This document shows positions 24,344-33,145 of a DNA stretch of 34,583 bases, in pieces. Under the pieces are notes generated by a model that saw only the letters and a list, made by a program, of their open reading frames with translations, ran no database searches and was not told the DNA's origin. The stretch lies in assembly GCA_025357755.1 (NCBI GenBank), contig JANXOP010000303.1, positions 1 through 34,583 of the forward strand, written 5' to 3'. Source of the DNA: Kofleriaceae bacterium. GTDB lineage: Bacteria; Myxococcota_A; Polyangia; Haliangiales; Haliangiaceae. Each line of letters opens with the position of its first letter. The stretch's first letter is position 1. The translations under genes and the position numbers were made by a program.

Positions 24344-25426
24344 CTACTCCGCGACGACGTTCTTGAAGCTGCGCAAATAGCCGAGGAACGTCGGCGAAAT
24401 CCCGACCGCCGCGAGCTCCGCAGGCGTCTTCGGCAACGTGTTCGGCTTGAAGCCGGGCTTCGCCAGCTTCGGCCACTCCGGGTTCGGGATCGCCGGCCGC
24501 GCGAGCGCGACGACATCGGCACCGCGCTCCATCGCGAGCTGCGCGTCTTCGTACGTCCAGATGTTGCCCGCGACGATCAGCGCGACGTCCTTCGGTAGCG
24601 CCGCACGGACGAGCGGAATCGGATGCTCGGTCGGCCGCTTGCGCGTCATGTTCTCGGCTCGCCACAGCGATGCATGAATGAAATCGGCGCCGTCCTCGGC
24701 CAACCAGCTCGCGACCTGCAAGCTCTCGTCGAGATCGAGGCCCTTGGCGTGACCACCGTGCTCGAGCGACAAGCGAATCCCGACGGAAAACTTCGTGCTC
24801 GTCCGCTTCTTCACGGCGCGCATGATCTCGCGCGCGAACCGAGCGCGGCCGGCGTTATCGCCGCCCCAGTCATCGGTGCGCGTGTTCGTGACCGGCGAGA
24901 GGAACTGCGTGATCAAATAGCCGTGCGCGCCGTGGAGCTCGACGCCCTGGAAGCCGGCCTTCTCGCAGCGCTCGGCGGCGGCCGCGAAGCTCTCGATCGT
25001 GCGCAAGATGTCGGCCTCGGTCGCGACGCGCGGGGTCTCGAAGTCTTTAGTATCTTCCTGCCACATGCTCGCGCTCCACACCGGTTCGCCACTCAACCGC
25101 TGGGTCGCGCGCACGCCACCGTGGAACAGCTGCACCATGCCGACCGAGCCGTGCTTGCGGATCACGGTGGCGAGGCGAGTCAACCCCGGCAGGCACTCGT
25201 CGCGATCGACGCCGAGCTCGCCATCCCAGGCTTTGCCATCGCGAGCGACATACGCGGCGCACGTGGCAATCAGGCCGTAGCCACCGATCGCGCGGCTCTC
25301 GAGCCAGTTCAGCTCGTCATCTCCGAGGAGGCCATCGGCCTGCGATTGGCCATTCGTCATCGCTGCGAGCGCGACGCGGTTCGGAAGGACGACGCCCGAG
25401 CGCAGCGTGAGAGGGTCTTGCAACAT
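24344..25426 (-). CDS. Old Yellow Enzyme family NADH:flavin oxidoreductase
   Basis: The protein has 360 residues from the ATG at about 25426; a GTG eight codons earlier is less likely. The FMN-barrel signatures are present: a start LTLRSGVVLPNRVALAAMT, HGGVRATQ, the active-site pair in GVELHGAHGYLITQFLSPVTNTRTDDWGG (split by strands), VGIRLS, and the FMN phosphate-binding segment GADVVALARPAIPNPEWP. It lacks the C-terminal iron-sulfur and NAD domains of dienoyl-CoA reductases, so it is the short single-domain type. It probably reduces activated C=C bonds in the cytoplasm; substrate unknown. It is divergent from the efflux operon over about 98 bases. Confidence 0.9.
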   Translation of the reverse strand: MLQDPLTLRSGVVLPNRVALAAMTNGQSQADGLLGDDELNWLESRAIGGYGLIATCAAYVARDGKAWDGELGVDRDECLPGLTRLATVIRKHGSVGMVQLFHGGVRATQRLSGEPVWSASMWQEDTKDFETPRVATEADILRTIESFAAAAERCEKAGFQGVELHGAHGYLITQFLSPVTNTRTDDWGGDNAGRARFAREIMRAVKKRTSTKFSVGIRLSLEHGGHAKGLDLDESLQVASWLAEDGADFIHASLWRAENMTRKRPTEHPIPLVRAALPKDVALIVAGNIWTYEDAQLAMERGADVVALARPAIPNPEWPKLAKPGFKPNTLPKTPAELAAVGISPTFLGYLRSFKNVVAE

Positions 25427-25524
25427 CGTGGGGCACTGTAACGCTTCCACACCGCATGTGAACTTCTGTAAAGCACGGGCGCTGCGCCAGGCCGCCCCGA
25501 CGGCGCTGTTATGCTCGGCGGTCC

Positions 25525-26793
25525 ATGGGTCGAGTGGTCCTCAGCATCACGGCGGTTCTCCTCGGTACGGGCCTTGCTCGTGCCGATGATTCGCTGACGC
25601 TCGAACAGGCGATCCAGCTCGCGCTCACCCGCAACGAGCGTGCGGCGATCTCGGATCTCCAGACCGTCGAGGCGGATGCGGCGGTCGATCGCGCGCGCGT
25701 GGCGTTCCTGCCGGTGCTCAATGCCTCGGGCAACGACACGATCCATCCGATCGATACCCCGAAGAACACCGCGAACGGTGCGCTCCAGCTCAGCCAACCG
25801 CTGATCGTGGCGACCGCGTTTCCACTCCTCGCACAAGCCAAGCACAACCTCGCCGCGCAACACGCGCAATCGATCGAAGACAAGCGCCAGCTCACGTTCG
25901 ATGTCGCGAAGGCGTACTTCGCGGTGTTGCTCGCGCAGGAGGTCGTGGCCGCGGCGCAGAAGAAGCTCGATACCGCGACCGCCGACGTCAACGACACCGA
26001 GGCCCAGTCCAAGGCGCAGCTCGTCAGCTCGAACGACGTGACGCGCGCGAAGATCAGCCTCTCGACCTCGGTCCGCGAGCTCTCGCAGGATCGCAGCCAG
26101 CTCGATACCGCGTTCATCGAGCTCGGCTACATCATCAACGCACCCGCGCCGAAGGTGCTCGCGCCACCGACCGCGCTGCTCGAGGCTGGCAAGCAAGAAC
26201 CGCCCGCACCGACCGCGCTCGTCGATCAGAGCCTCGCGGGTCGCCCCGATCTCGTCGCGCGCAAGGAGAGCGCGCTCGCGTCGCACGACTTCGCGAAGGA
26301 GCCGCGCTATCGCTACTTACCCACGCTCGCCCTCGTCGGGCAGCTGACCGCAAACTCCGAGGCTGGGGGTGGCGGGCACACCGTCGATGGCTCGATCGCG
26401 TTTGCCGCGCAATGGAGCATCTACGATGGTGGCGCGCGCAGCGCGGACGCCAGGTCGCGCGATGCGGCGGCGGCGATCGCGGATCTCAACACGCGCGCGC
26501 TGATCCGCGCGATCGATGCGGATGTCCGCACGGCGGCGACCCAGCTCGCGGCCTCGCAGCAGGCGCTCGCGGCAGCGCAGGATGCCGTGGTCGCCGGCCG
26601 CAAGAGTGCCGACGAGACCGCGATCCTCTATCACCAGGGCCTGGCCAAGGCGATCGAGCTCGTCGACGCGAACGAACAGCGATTTCAAGCAGAGGTCAGC
26701 TTCGCCGAGGCCGAATACGCGGTGGCGAATGCCTATCTCTCGCTACGTCAGGCGATAGGCCAAGGGCCGCTCGAGGAGATCCGGAAACCATGA
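25525..26793 (+). CDS. TolC-like outer membrane efflux protein
   Basis: The protein has 422 residues from ATG at 25525 with signal peptide VLSITAVLLGTGLARA. It shows the two-fold repeat of TolC-type channels: a conserved LTLEQAIQLALTRN start, long coiled-coil helices (about 95-175 and 310-385) and a beta segment FAAQWSIYDGGARSADARSRDA in each half. It forms the trimeric outer membrane duct of the pump encoded downstream. The stop overlaps the next start (ATGA). First gene of a complete RND operon; no regulator gene is next to it. Confidence 0.92.
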   Translation: MGRVVLSITAVLLGTGLARADDSLTLEQAIQLALTRNERAAISDLQTVEADAAVDRARVAFLPVLNASGNDTIHPIDTPKNTANGALQLSQPLIVATAFPLLAQAKHNLAAQHAQSIEDKRQLTFDVAKAYFAVLLAQEVVAAAQKKLDTATADVNDTEAQSKAQLVSSNDVTRAKISLSTSVRELSQDRSQLDTAFIELGYIINAPAPKVLAPPTALLEAGKQEPPAPTALVDQSLAGRPDLVARKESALASHDFAKEPRYRYLPTLALVGQLTANSEAGGGGHTVDGSIAFAAQWSIYDGGARSADARSRDAAAAIADLNTRALIRAIDADVRTAATQLAASQQALAAAQDAVVAGRKSADETAILYHQGLAKAIELVDANEQRFQAEVSFAEAEYAVANAYLSLRQAIGQGPLEEIRKP

Positions 26794-28058
26794 TGCGTGT
26801 GTTAGCCCTCGTGCTCGTTCTATTCACGGCGTGCGGCAAGAAGACCGACGACACGCCCGCCAAGGGCGGGAAAAAGGGCGGCGGCGGCAAGCTCGAATAT
26901 CCGGTCGAGGTCGCGCCGCTCGAGGTGCGCCAGATGCAGTACGCGGTCAACGCGACCGGCAGCATCGATGCGTTCCAGCAGGTCCAGATCACGGCGCGCG
27001 TCGCCGGTGCCGTCGACAAGGTCGCGTTCACCGAGGGCCAGCAGGTCAAGGAAGGTGACGTGCTGCTCTACATCGAGAGCGAGCGCTACACGATCGCGGT
27101 CAACCAGGCCAAGAGCGCCGTCGCGAAAGCGCAAGCGACGCAGAAGTCCTCCGAGGCCGCGCTCGATCGCCGGCTCTCGGCGCAGAAGGAATCGCCCGGC
27201 CTCGTGCCCGGCGAAGAGATCGAGCAGAAGCAGACCGCGGTCGATACGGCGAAGGCCGATGTCGATGCCGCGAAGCAGGCGCTGAGCGTGGCGAACCTCA
27301 ACCTGCGCGACTCGCAGGTCCGCGCGCCGATCGCGGGCGTGGTCCAGACCCGCACCGTGCAACAGGGCCAGTACCTCAACCCCGGTGCGGTGCTCGCGAC
27401 GATCCTTCAGCGCGATCCGCTGCTGCTCCGCTTCCAGGTTACCGAGCAAGATGCGCCGCGCCTGAAGGTCGGCATGGTCGCGACGATCAAGCTGCGCGAG
27501 AGCGCACACGAGTTCGGCTCGAAGATCACGCTCGTCAACGGCTCGGCCGATCCGGCGACCCGCCTCGTAGGGGTGACCGCGCAGGTCGACGCGACCGATC
27601 ACCAGTACTGGTTACGTCCCGGCGCGTTCTGCCAGGTCAGCGTGCCGATCGGGGATGCGCGCAAGGGCATCGTCGTGCCCGGGCTCGCGATCTCACCGAC
27701 GGAGAAGGGCAATGTCGTTTACGTCATCGACGACAAGAACCTCGCGCACTCGAAGGTCGTCGAGACCGGCATGCACACCCCCGATGGCGGCGTCGAGATC
27801 ACGCGCGGTGTGGTCGCTGGTGAGTTGCTCGTCGTGCGCGGCATCGAGCCCTTGAGCGAAGGTGCACCGGTCAAGATCTCGAAGAAGTCGTCGCTCGCCG
27901 ATGCCGAGAAGGATGTCGGCGCGGGATCGGGAGCGGGCTCGGGCTCCGCCACCGGCGACATGCCGGCGCCGGCACCCACCGCCGATTCGGCGGTGGGCAG
28001 CGACGCTGGCTCGGGCGCGGGCAGCGGCCACCACCATAGAAAGGAGACCGCGCCGTGA
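26790..28058 (+). CDS. RND efflux periplasmic adaptor, lipoprotein
   Basis: The protein has 422 residues from ATG at 26790. The signal LALVLVLFTAC gives a lipidated Cys. A Gly/Lys-rich linker precedes the adaptor core: a lipoyl half-motif (GSIDAFQQVQITARVAGAVDKVAFTEG), a helical hairpin (about 105-165), the second lipoyl half (LRDSQVRAPIAGVVQTRTVQQGQYLNPG), then beta-barrel and membrane-proximal domains. The last 45 residues are an unusual Gly/Ser/Ala/Pro-rich tail ending in GSGHHHRKETAP, beyond the normal end of the family. It links the inner membrane pump to the outer membrane channel. It overlaps both neighbours by four bases. Confidence 0.92.
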   Translation: MMRVLALVLVLFTACGKKTDDTPAKGGKKGGGGKLEYPVEVAPLEVRQMQYAVNATGSIDAFQQVQITARVAGAVDKVAFTEGQQVKEGDVLLYIESERYTIAVNQAKSAVAKAQATQKSSEAALDRRLSAQKESPGLVPGEEIEQKQTAVDTAKADVDAAKQALSVANLNLRDSQVRAPIAGVVQTRTVQQGQYLNPGAVLATILQRDPLLLRFQVTEQDAPRLKVGMVATIKLRESAHEFGSKITLVNGSADPATRLVGVTAQVDATDHQYWLRPGAFCQVSVPIGDARKGIVVPGLAISPTEKGNVVYVIDDKNLAHSKVVETGMHTPDGGVEITRGVVAGELLVVRGIEPLSEGAPVKISKKSSLADAEKDVGAGSGAGSGSATGDMPAPAPTADSAVGSDAGSGAGSGHHHRKETAP

Positions 28059-31000
28059 ACATCACGGACCTCTGCCTGCGGCGTCCCGTGTTCGCGTGGA
28101 TGCTGATGTTCGCGACGATCATGTTCGGCTTGATCGCGCTCGGCATCATCCCCGGTGCGACCGCGATTGGCGTCTCTCAGTTTCCCGACGTCAACAACCC
28201 GAGCGTCAGCATCAGCGTCAGCTGGCCCGGCGCGTCGCCCGAGGATGTCGAGACCGGCCTCATCAATCCGATCGAGGACGTGCTCGCGCAGGTCACCGGC
28301 ATCACCGAGCTGACGTCCTCGGCGAAGCACAACTCCGCGCGCATCACGGCGACGTTCGATATCGACCGCGACATCGATCTCGCGGTCCAGGATGTCCAGG
28401 CGAAGGTCGCGCAGATCCAGCGCCAGCTGCCGACCGGCGTCCAGCCGCCGACCGTGTCGAAGTCGAACCCCGATGACACGCCGATCATCACGGTCGGTGT
28501 CTCCGGTGCATTCCCGCGCCAGCTGCTCGCCGATGTCGCGCGCTACCAGCTGCAAGACTCGCTGACCACGATCGAAGGGGTCGGGCAGGTCTCGATGATG
28601 GGTTATCTCGATCGCGCGGTCCGGATCTGGGTCGATGCCGACAAGCTGATCGCGACGAGCACCACGGTCACCGACATCACGACCGCGCTCAAGAACCAAC
28701 ACGTCACGTCCTCGGGCGGCCAGATGACGAATGGTCAGAAGGCGATCGACATCCGGGTCGTCGGTGAGGCCGCGGATCTCGAGACGATCCGTAACATCAT
28801 GATCAAGAAGGTCGGCACCTCGATCATCCACCTGAGTGATGTCGCGCTCGTGCAGGATGGCTTCGAGGACGAGACCTCGAAGGCGCGCTCGAACGGCGTG
28901 CCAGTCCAAGCGATGGGCATCCTGAAGGTGCCGGGCTCGAACGCGGTCTCGGTCGCCAAGAGCGTGACCGCGAAGCTCGACGAGCTCGGTAAATCGCTGC
29001 CGCCCGGAATGAAGGTCGAGGTGCTGTTCGATACGACCCAGTTCATCAAGGAGTCGGTCAACGAGATCGGGCTCGAGCTCGTGCTCGCCGTGATCCTCAC
29101 CGCGATCGTGTGCTGGTTGTTCCTCGGCTCGTTGTCGTCGACCTTGAACGTGCTGTTCGCGATCCCGATGTCGCTGCTCGGCACGATCGCGGTGCTGTAC
29201 TTCCTGCACTGGACGCTCAACACGTTCACGCTGCTCGGCCTGTCGCTCGCGGTCGGCCTCGTCGTCGACGACGCCGTCATGGTGATGGAGAACATCTATC
29301 GCCACGCCGAGATGGGCAAAGACAAGGTCCGGGCGGCCTCCGAAGGCACCAAGGAGATCACGTTCGCCGCGCTTGCCGCGACGATCGCCGTGATCGCGAT
29401 CTTCCTACCAGTCGCGTTCATGACCGGCGTGATCGGCAAGTACTTCATGCAGTTCGGCGTGACGCTCTCGGTCGCCGTCCTGATCTCGTACTTCGAGGCG
29501 ATCACGCTCGCACCGGCACGCTGCGCGCAGATGCTGAACGTCTCCCACAAGAAGGGCTTCGTCGCCCGCGTCGGCGACAAGCTGTTCGTGAAGCTCTCCG
29601 GCTTCTACGGGCGCACGCTCGCGAAGGCGCTCAAGTACCCCGTGCTGCTCGTGGTGTTCGGCGTGCTCGTGATGGGCGTCGCGTGGATCAGCTTCAAGCA
29701 ACTCAAGCAGGAGATGGTGCCCTCACAGGATCAGAGCCGGCTCCAGGTCCGGCTCGTTACCACGATCGGTTCGGACCTCGACGAGACCGACAAGCTGACC
29801 AAGCGCGCCGAAGACATCTTGCTGAAGCACGCGGAGCTCGTCCGCGTGCAGAGCACGATCTCGATCGGCAGCTCCTCACTCTCGCTGACGCTCGTCGAGC
29901 CCAAAGAGCGAACGATGACGCAGGCCGAGTTCTCGAACACGATCCGGCGCGAGCTCCAGCAGATTCCCGGCGTGCGCGCCTCGGTCCAGGATCTGTCGCA
30001 GCAGGGTTTCGCGGGTGGCCGGGGCAAGCCCGTCGAGGTCAGCGTGCGCGGCACCGATTGGAACGCGCTGATCAAGCTCGCCGCGACGACCCAGAAGCAA
30101 CTCGAGGACTCCGGCCTCGCCGTCGATCTCGATAGCGATTATGACCTCGGGCCACCCGAGCTCGAGATCGCACCCGATCGTCCTGCCGCGGCCGATGTCG
30201 GCGTCAACGTCACCGATATCGCGACGACCGTGTCGACGCTCGTCGGGGGCACGATCGTCGGCCAGTACTCGACCGCGGGTCGCCGCATGAACATCGACAT
30301 GCGCCTGCTCGCGGCGCAGCGCACGCGCCCCGAAGATCTCGATCGCTTGCGCGTGCGTGCCACGGGCACCGGCACGACGAGCACGCCGAACCAGGGCACG
30401 ACATCTTCGTCATCGTCGTCGTCGAGCACCGCCAACAACGCCCAGGGCGGCTTGCTCGTCCCGCTGTCGTCGGTCGTGATCGCGAAGGAGCAGCCGCAGC
30501 TCCAGACCATCAACCACGCGAATCGCCAGCGCGCGATCCGGATCACCGGCAACGTCGGCCCCGGTCACTCGCAGAGCGAGGTGCTCGCGTATGCACAGGA
30601 GCTCGCCGACAAGGCGCCGCTCGGCTACACGCTCGTGCTCTCCGGTCAGTCGTCGCAGTTCGGCGATTCGATGAAGAGCCTCGGGTTCGCGCTGATCGTC
30701 GGCATCATCTTCGCGTACATGGTGCTCGCGTCGCAGTTCAACTCGCTGATGCACCCGCTGACGGTGCTCACGATCCTGCCGCTCTCGCTCGCTGGCGCGA
30801 TGCTCGCGCTCCTCATCACCGGCAAGACGCTCAACGTGTTCTCGATGATCGGCCTCTTGCTCTTGATGGGCATCGTGAAGAAGAACTCGATCATCCTGGT
30901 CGATTATGCGAACGAGGTCCGCGCGCACGAACCCGCGCTCACCGCCGCCGAGGCGATGCGCCGCGCCGGCCCCGTGCGCTTGCGACCGATCCTCATGACC

Positions 31001-31216
31001 GCGATCGCGACGATGATGGCGGCCGTGCCTTCGGCGATGGGCCTGGGACCTGGCTCCGAGACGCGCGGGCCGATGGCCGATGCGATCATCGGCGGCTTGA
31101 TCCTCTCGACGGTCCTCAGCCTCTACGTCGTGCCCGCGTTCTACGTGCTCGGCGACCGCTACTTCGGCAAGCACGCGCCGGCGGTCGCGGTCGTGCCGCC
31201 GACGCCTACGGATTGA
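28055..31216 (+). CDS. RND (HAE-1-type) multidrug efflux pump
   Basis: The protein has 1053 residues from GTG at 28055. It has the standard start MNITDLCLRRPVFAWMLM, twelve membrane spans, two large periplasmic loops and the proton-relay Asp pair in GLSLAVGLVVDDAVMVMENI (about 404-405). The second-half repeat is clear around GIVKKNSIILVDYANE. Length is normal for HAE-1 pumps. A run of eight Ser (784-791), inside a Thr/Gly/Ser-rich stretch from about 770 to 800, is inserted in the second periplasmic loop just before GGLLVPLSSVV, where relatives have a short turn. It expels drugs, dyes, metabolites or lipids using the proton gradient; substrate unknown. Its 3' end overlaps the convergent lipoprotein gene by 11 bases. 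Confidence 0.95.
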   Translation: MNITDLCLRRPVFAWMLMFATIMFGLIALGIIPGATAIGVSQFPDVNNPSVSISVSWPGASPEDVETGLINPIEDVLAQVTGITELTSSAKHNSARITATFDIDRDIDLAVQDVQAKVAQIQRQLPTGVQPPTVSKSNPDDTPIITVGVSGAFPRQLLADVARYQLQDSLTTIEGVGQVSMMGYLDRAVRIWVDADKLIATSTTVTDITTALKNQHVTSSGGQMTNGQKAIDIRVVGEAADLETIRNIMIKKVGTSIIHLSDVALVQDGFEDETSKARSNGVPVQAMGILKVPGSNAVSVAKSVTAKLDELGKSLPPGMKVEVLFDTTQFIKESVNEIGLELVLAVILTAIVCWLFLGSLSSTLNVLFAIPMSLLGTIAVLYFLHWTLNTFTLLGLSLAVGLVVDDAVMVMENIYRHAEMGKDKVRAASEGTKEITFAALAATIAVIAIFLPVAFMTGVIGKYFMQFGVTLSVAVLISYFEAITLAPARCAQMLNVSHKKGFVARVGDKLFVKLSGFYGRTLAKALKYPVLLVVFGVLVMGVAWISFKQLKQEMVPSQDQSRLQVRLVTTIGSDLDETDKLTKRAEDILLKHAELVRVQSTISIGSSSLSLTLVEPKERTMTQAEFSNTIRRELQQIPGVRASVQDLSQQGFAGGRGKPVEVSVRGTDWNALIKLAATTQKQLEDSGLAVDLDSDYDLGPPELEIAPDRPAAADVGVNVTDIATTVSTLVGGTIVGQYSTAGRRMNIDMRLLAAQRTRPEDLDRLRVRATGTGTTSTPNQGTTSSSSSSSSTANNAQGGLLVPLSSVVIAKEQPQLQTINHANRQRAIRITGNVGPGHSQSEVLAYAQELADKAPLGYTLVLSGQSSQFGDSMKSLGFALIVGIIFAYMVLASQFNSLMHPLTVLTILPLSLAGAMLALLITGKTLNVFSMIGLLLLMGIVKKNSIILVDYANEVRAHEPALTAAEAMRRAGPVRLRPILMTAIATMMAAVPSAMGLGPGSETRGPMADAIIGGLILSTVLSLYVVPAFYVLGDRYFGKHAPAVAVVPPTPTD
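30404..30427 (+). repeat. Serine-codon microsatellite inside the RND pump gene
   Basis: Eight consecutive Ser codons (TCT, TCG, TCA, four TCG, AGC) form a near-perfect trinucleotide repeat. Slippage in this tract would change the periplasmic loop length by whole codons without breaking the frame. Confidence 0.85.
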
Positions 31217-32156
31217 CGCATTCGCCGGGGACGCCGCCGCAGCTCATCTCCTCGGTCGTGACGCCGTACGAGCCCTGGAAGTCGCTGCCGAACAAGATCG
31301 TGTACTGGTGGCCGTCGCCGTTGTTCTGGAGCTGGAGCGAGTGGACCGGATCGTCGGGACGATCGACCTCGTAGAGTGCGTTCTTGACGACCGGATCGAG
31401 ATACTTCAGGCCCGGCCCCTGGAACGAGTAGCCGATCACGAAGCCCGGCACGCCCATCGCAACGGTGAGCGGGAGCTGCGCGACCCCACCCGCATCGGTC
31501 CACGGCCCATTCGCGGCCGCGATCTTCGCGAACTCCAGCGTGAGGTACTCGGCATCGGCGCCGCCCCAGCTGTGCGAGTCGAGGATGATGTTGCGCGGCT
31601 GTCCCGTGACCGAGGGATGCGCGGGCAGCCACGCCTGGATCCGCTTGTACATGTCGGTCGCGTCGATCAGCGCGTTCGCGCCGCTGTAGTTGAGGAGGTT
31701 GGCGGACACGGAGCCGTGCGTGCAGGTGTTCGCGCCTCCGAGAATATTGATCGGCACGCGGAGGCCTTCGTAGCTGACGTAGATGAACTGCTCGTGGGTG
31801 CCGGTGAAGCCTGCGCCCCAGAGGCCGAACTGCATCGTACCGTCTTCGAGCGCCGAGTCTGGAATGCCAGCGCGATGCGCGGACGCGATCGCCTGTTCGA
31901 ACACGATGCTGTCACCCGCGATGCTCTTGTTCGTGCGCGGGTCGACGACCGGGACCTTGTCGGTCATCGGATCGATGACCTTGGCGATGTAGTCGTAGGA
32001 GCCGGTGCCCGGGACCAGCACGAACATGTCACCGAGGCGGATGCTGGCGGCCCAGATCGTGTCGATCGGTTGGGGTAGTTCGGTGCCCTGATCCGCATCG
32101 GTGGCGCAACCGGCGAACACAGCGGTCAGGCCGAGCAACGGCACGAACTTCCTCAT
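31206..32156 (-). CDS. Lipoprotein with alpha/beta-hydrolase-like Ser motif
   Basis: The protein has 316 residues from ATG at 32156, chosen for its lipoprotein signal (MRKFVPLLGLTAVFAGC). The middle has IILDSHSWGGADAEYL, a nucleophile-elbow pattern where Ser replaces the first Gly of GxSxG (catalytic Ser about 196). An oxyanion-type VLVPGTGSYDY strand lies before it, and a C-terminal His is available in NNGDGHQYTILFG. This suggests a secreted lipase or esterase of a divergent group. Cys near the C-terminus (SCGGVPGEC) probably form a disulfide. Substrate unknown. Its stop overlaps the end of the pump gene by 11 bases in the opposite direction. Confidence 0.77.
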   Translation of the reverse strand: MRKFVPLLGLTAVFAGCATDADQGTELPQPIDTIWAASIRLGDMFVLVPGTGSYDYIAKVIDPMTDKVPVVDPRTNKSIAGDSIVFEQAIASAHRAGIPDSALEDGTMQFGLWGAGFTGTHEQFIYVSYEGLRVPINILGGANTCTHGSVSANLLNYSGANALIDATDMYKRIQAWLPAHPSVTGQPRNIILDSHSWGGADAEYLTLEFAKIAAANGPWTDAGGVAQLPLTVAMGVPGFVIGYSFQGPGLKYLDPVVKNALYEVDRPDDPVHSLQLQNNGDGHQYTILFGSDFQGSYGVTTEEMSCGGVPGECVNP

Positions 32157-32267
32157 GCACCCGACGAAGAGCAGCCGGCGTGCCATCGCTGGCGCCGCGC
32201 AGCTCCGCGAGACTGTTGAGGTCGGGGTGGCTACTCGGGTCGCCACGCACTGCGCCACCCAATTCGA

Positions 32268-32669
32268 TCAGCCGGCGAGGAGCTCGTGAACCCGCGGCAT
32301 CACCTTCGTGCCGTAGAGCTCGATGCTGGTCATCAGAGTGCCGTGCGCGAGCTCGCCGTGGCTGTACTTCATGCTGAACCGCGACAGCCCGAGGATCTTC
32401 GCGGTCGCGGCGATCTTCCGCGCGACGGTCTCTGGCGAGCCGACATACAGCGAGCCGGCTGGGCCGCACGAGGCCTCGAACGCCGCTTTCGTCGGCGGCG
32501 CCCAACCCCGCTCGCCACCGATCCGCGTGACGACCTTCTGGTAGTGCGGCCACAGCTCGTGCTTCGCCGCGTCGTCGGTCGCGGCCACGTGCCCCGGAGA
32601 ATGTACGCCGATCGGTTGCGTGGGCTGCTCGAACTGCGCGAGAGCGCGGGTCTCGCGAGCGCTGGCCTC
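32268..32669 (-). pseudogene. C-terminal remnant of a luciferase-like (LLM) flavin monooxygenase
   Basis: About 134 codons remain: EQPTQPIGVHSPGHVAATD, then the LLM C-terminal signature VGSPETVARKIAATAKILGLSRFSMKYSHGEL and an ending VMPRVHELLAG. Full members have about 330-360 residues with the FMN barrel at the N-terminus, which is absent. Homology stops next to the nuclease stop codon at 32671. No usable start exists at the front of the remnant; a GTG at 32588 would give only 106 residues. The gene appears cut by arrival of the restriction-modification cassette or by a deletion at its edge. Confidence 0.78.
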
Positions 32670-32670
32670 G

Positions 32671-33135
32671 TCAGGCGCGCTTGAACCGCTTGGCCGCGGG
32701 CAGCACGAGATCCCAGAAGCCGAACACGCTCGCGAGCATGTGGTCGAGCTCGCGCGTCATCTTCGTCTTGTGCAACTTGTCGTTGTCGGGGAGACAGTAG
32801 GCCGCCAGCCGATCCGCCTCGAGCGAGTGCAGCACGCCGCGCGACCAGCCCTTGCCCGCATAGACCAGACATCCGGGCACCCAGAGCGCCTGGAGATCGA
32901 GCAGCGCGTATGGAATCTTCTCGTCGACCGAGCCCATCGAGTCCTGGTACTTGCACTCGATCGCGATCGCCTTGCGATCATCGGGACGGATCACGAACAC
33001 GTCGATGTAGCGGTCCTTGCCGATCACCGTCTTGCCGAGCGTGATCTCGACATAGACGACGAGCCCGTGAGGCCCGTAGTTGTGATGGATGTAGCTCGCG
33101 ATCAAGTCGCGATACTGGTTGCCGGTCATCGTCAC
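32671..33135 (-). CDS. Putative type II restriction endonuclease, PD-(D/E)XK fold
   Basis: The protein has 154 residues from GTG at 33135, which has GAGAGG six bases upstream; an ATG two codons later is possible. The catalytic core is Asp45 in RYIDVFVIR, then Glu60 and Lys62 in AIAIECKYQ, with Glu30 one helix before. The helix DEKIPYALLDLQAL and strand GCLVYAGKGWSRGVL complete a small endonuclease fold close in size to PvuII. It lies ten bases after the methyltransferase stop on the same strand, which is the main reason to call it the restriction partner. The recognition site cannot be read from sequence. A non-restriction nuclease role remains possible. Confidence 0.75.
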   Translation of the reverse strand: MTMTGNQYRDLIASYIHHNYGPHGLVVYVEITLGKTVIGKDRYIDVFVIRPDDRKAIAIECKYQDSMGSVDEKIPYALLDLQALWVPGCLVYAGKGWSRGVLHSLEADRLAAYCLPDNDKLHKTKMTRELDHMLASVFGFWDLVLPAAKRFKRA

Positions 33136-33145
33136 GAAGCGCCTC

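Noticed and set aside
27719..29305. Minus-strand open frame of 528 codons across the adaptor and pump genes
   Set aside because: Antisense of two well-recognised genes; composition (Asp/Arg/His) is that of a shadow frame.
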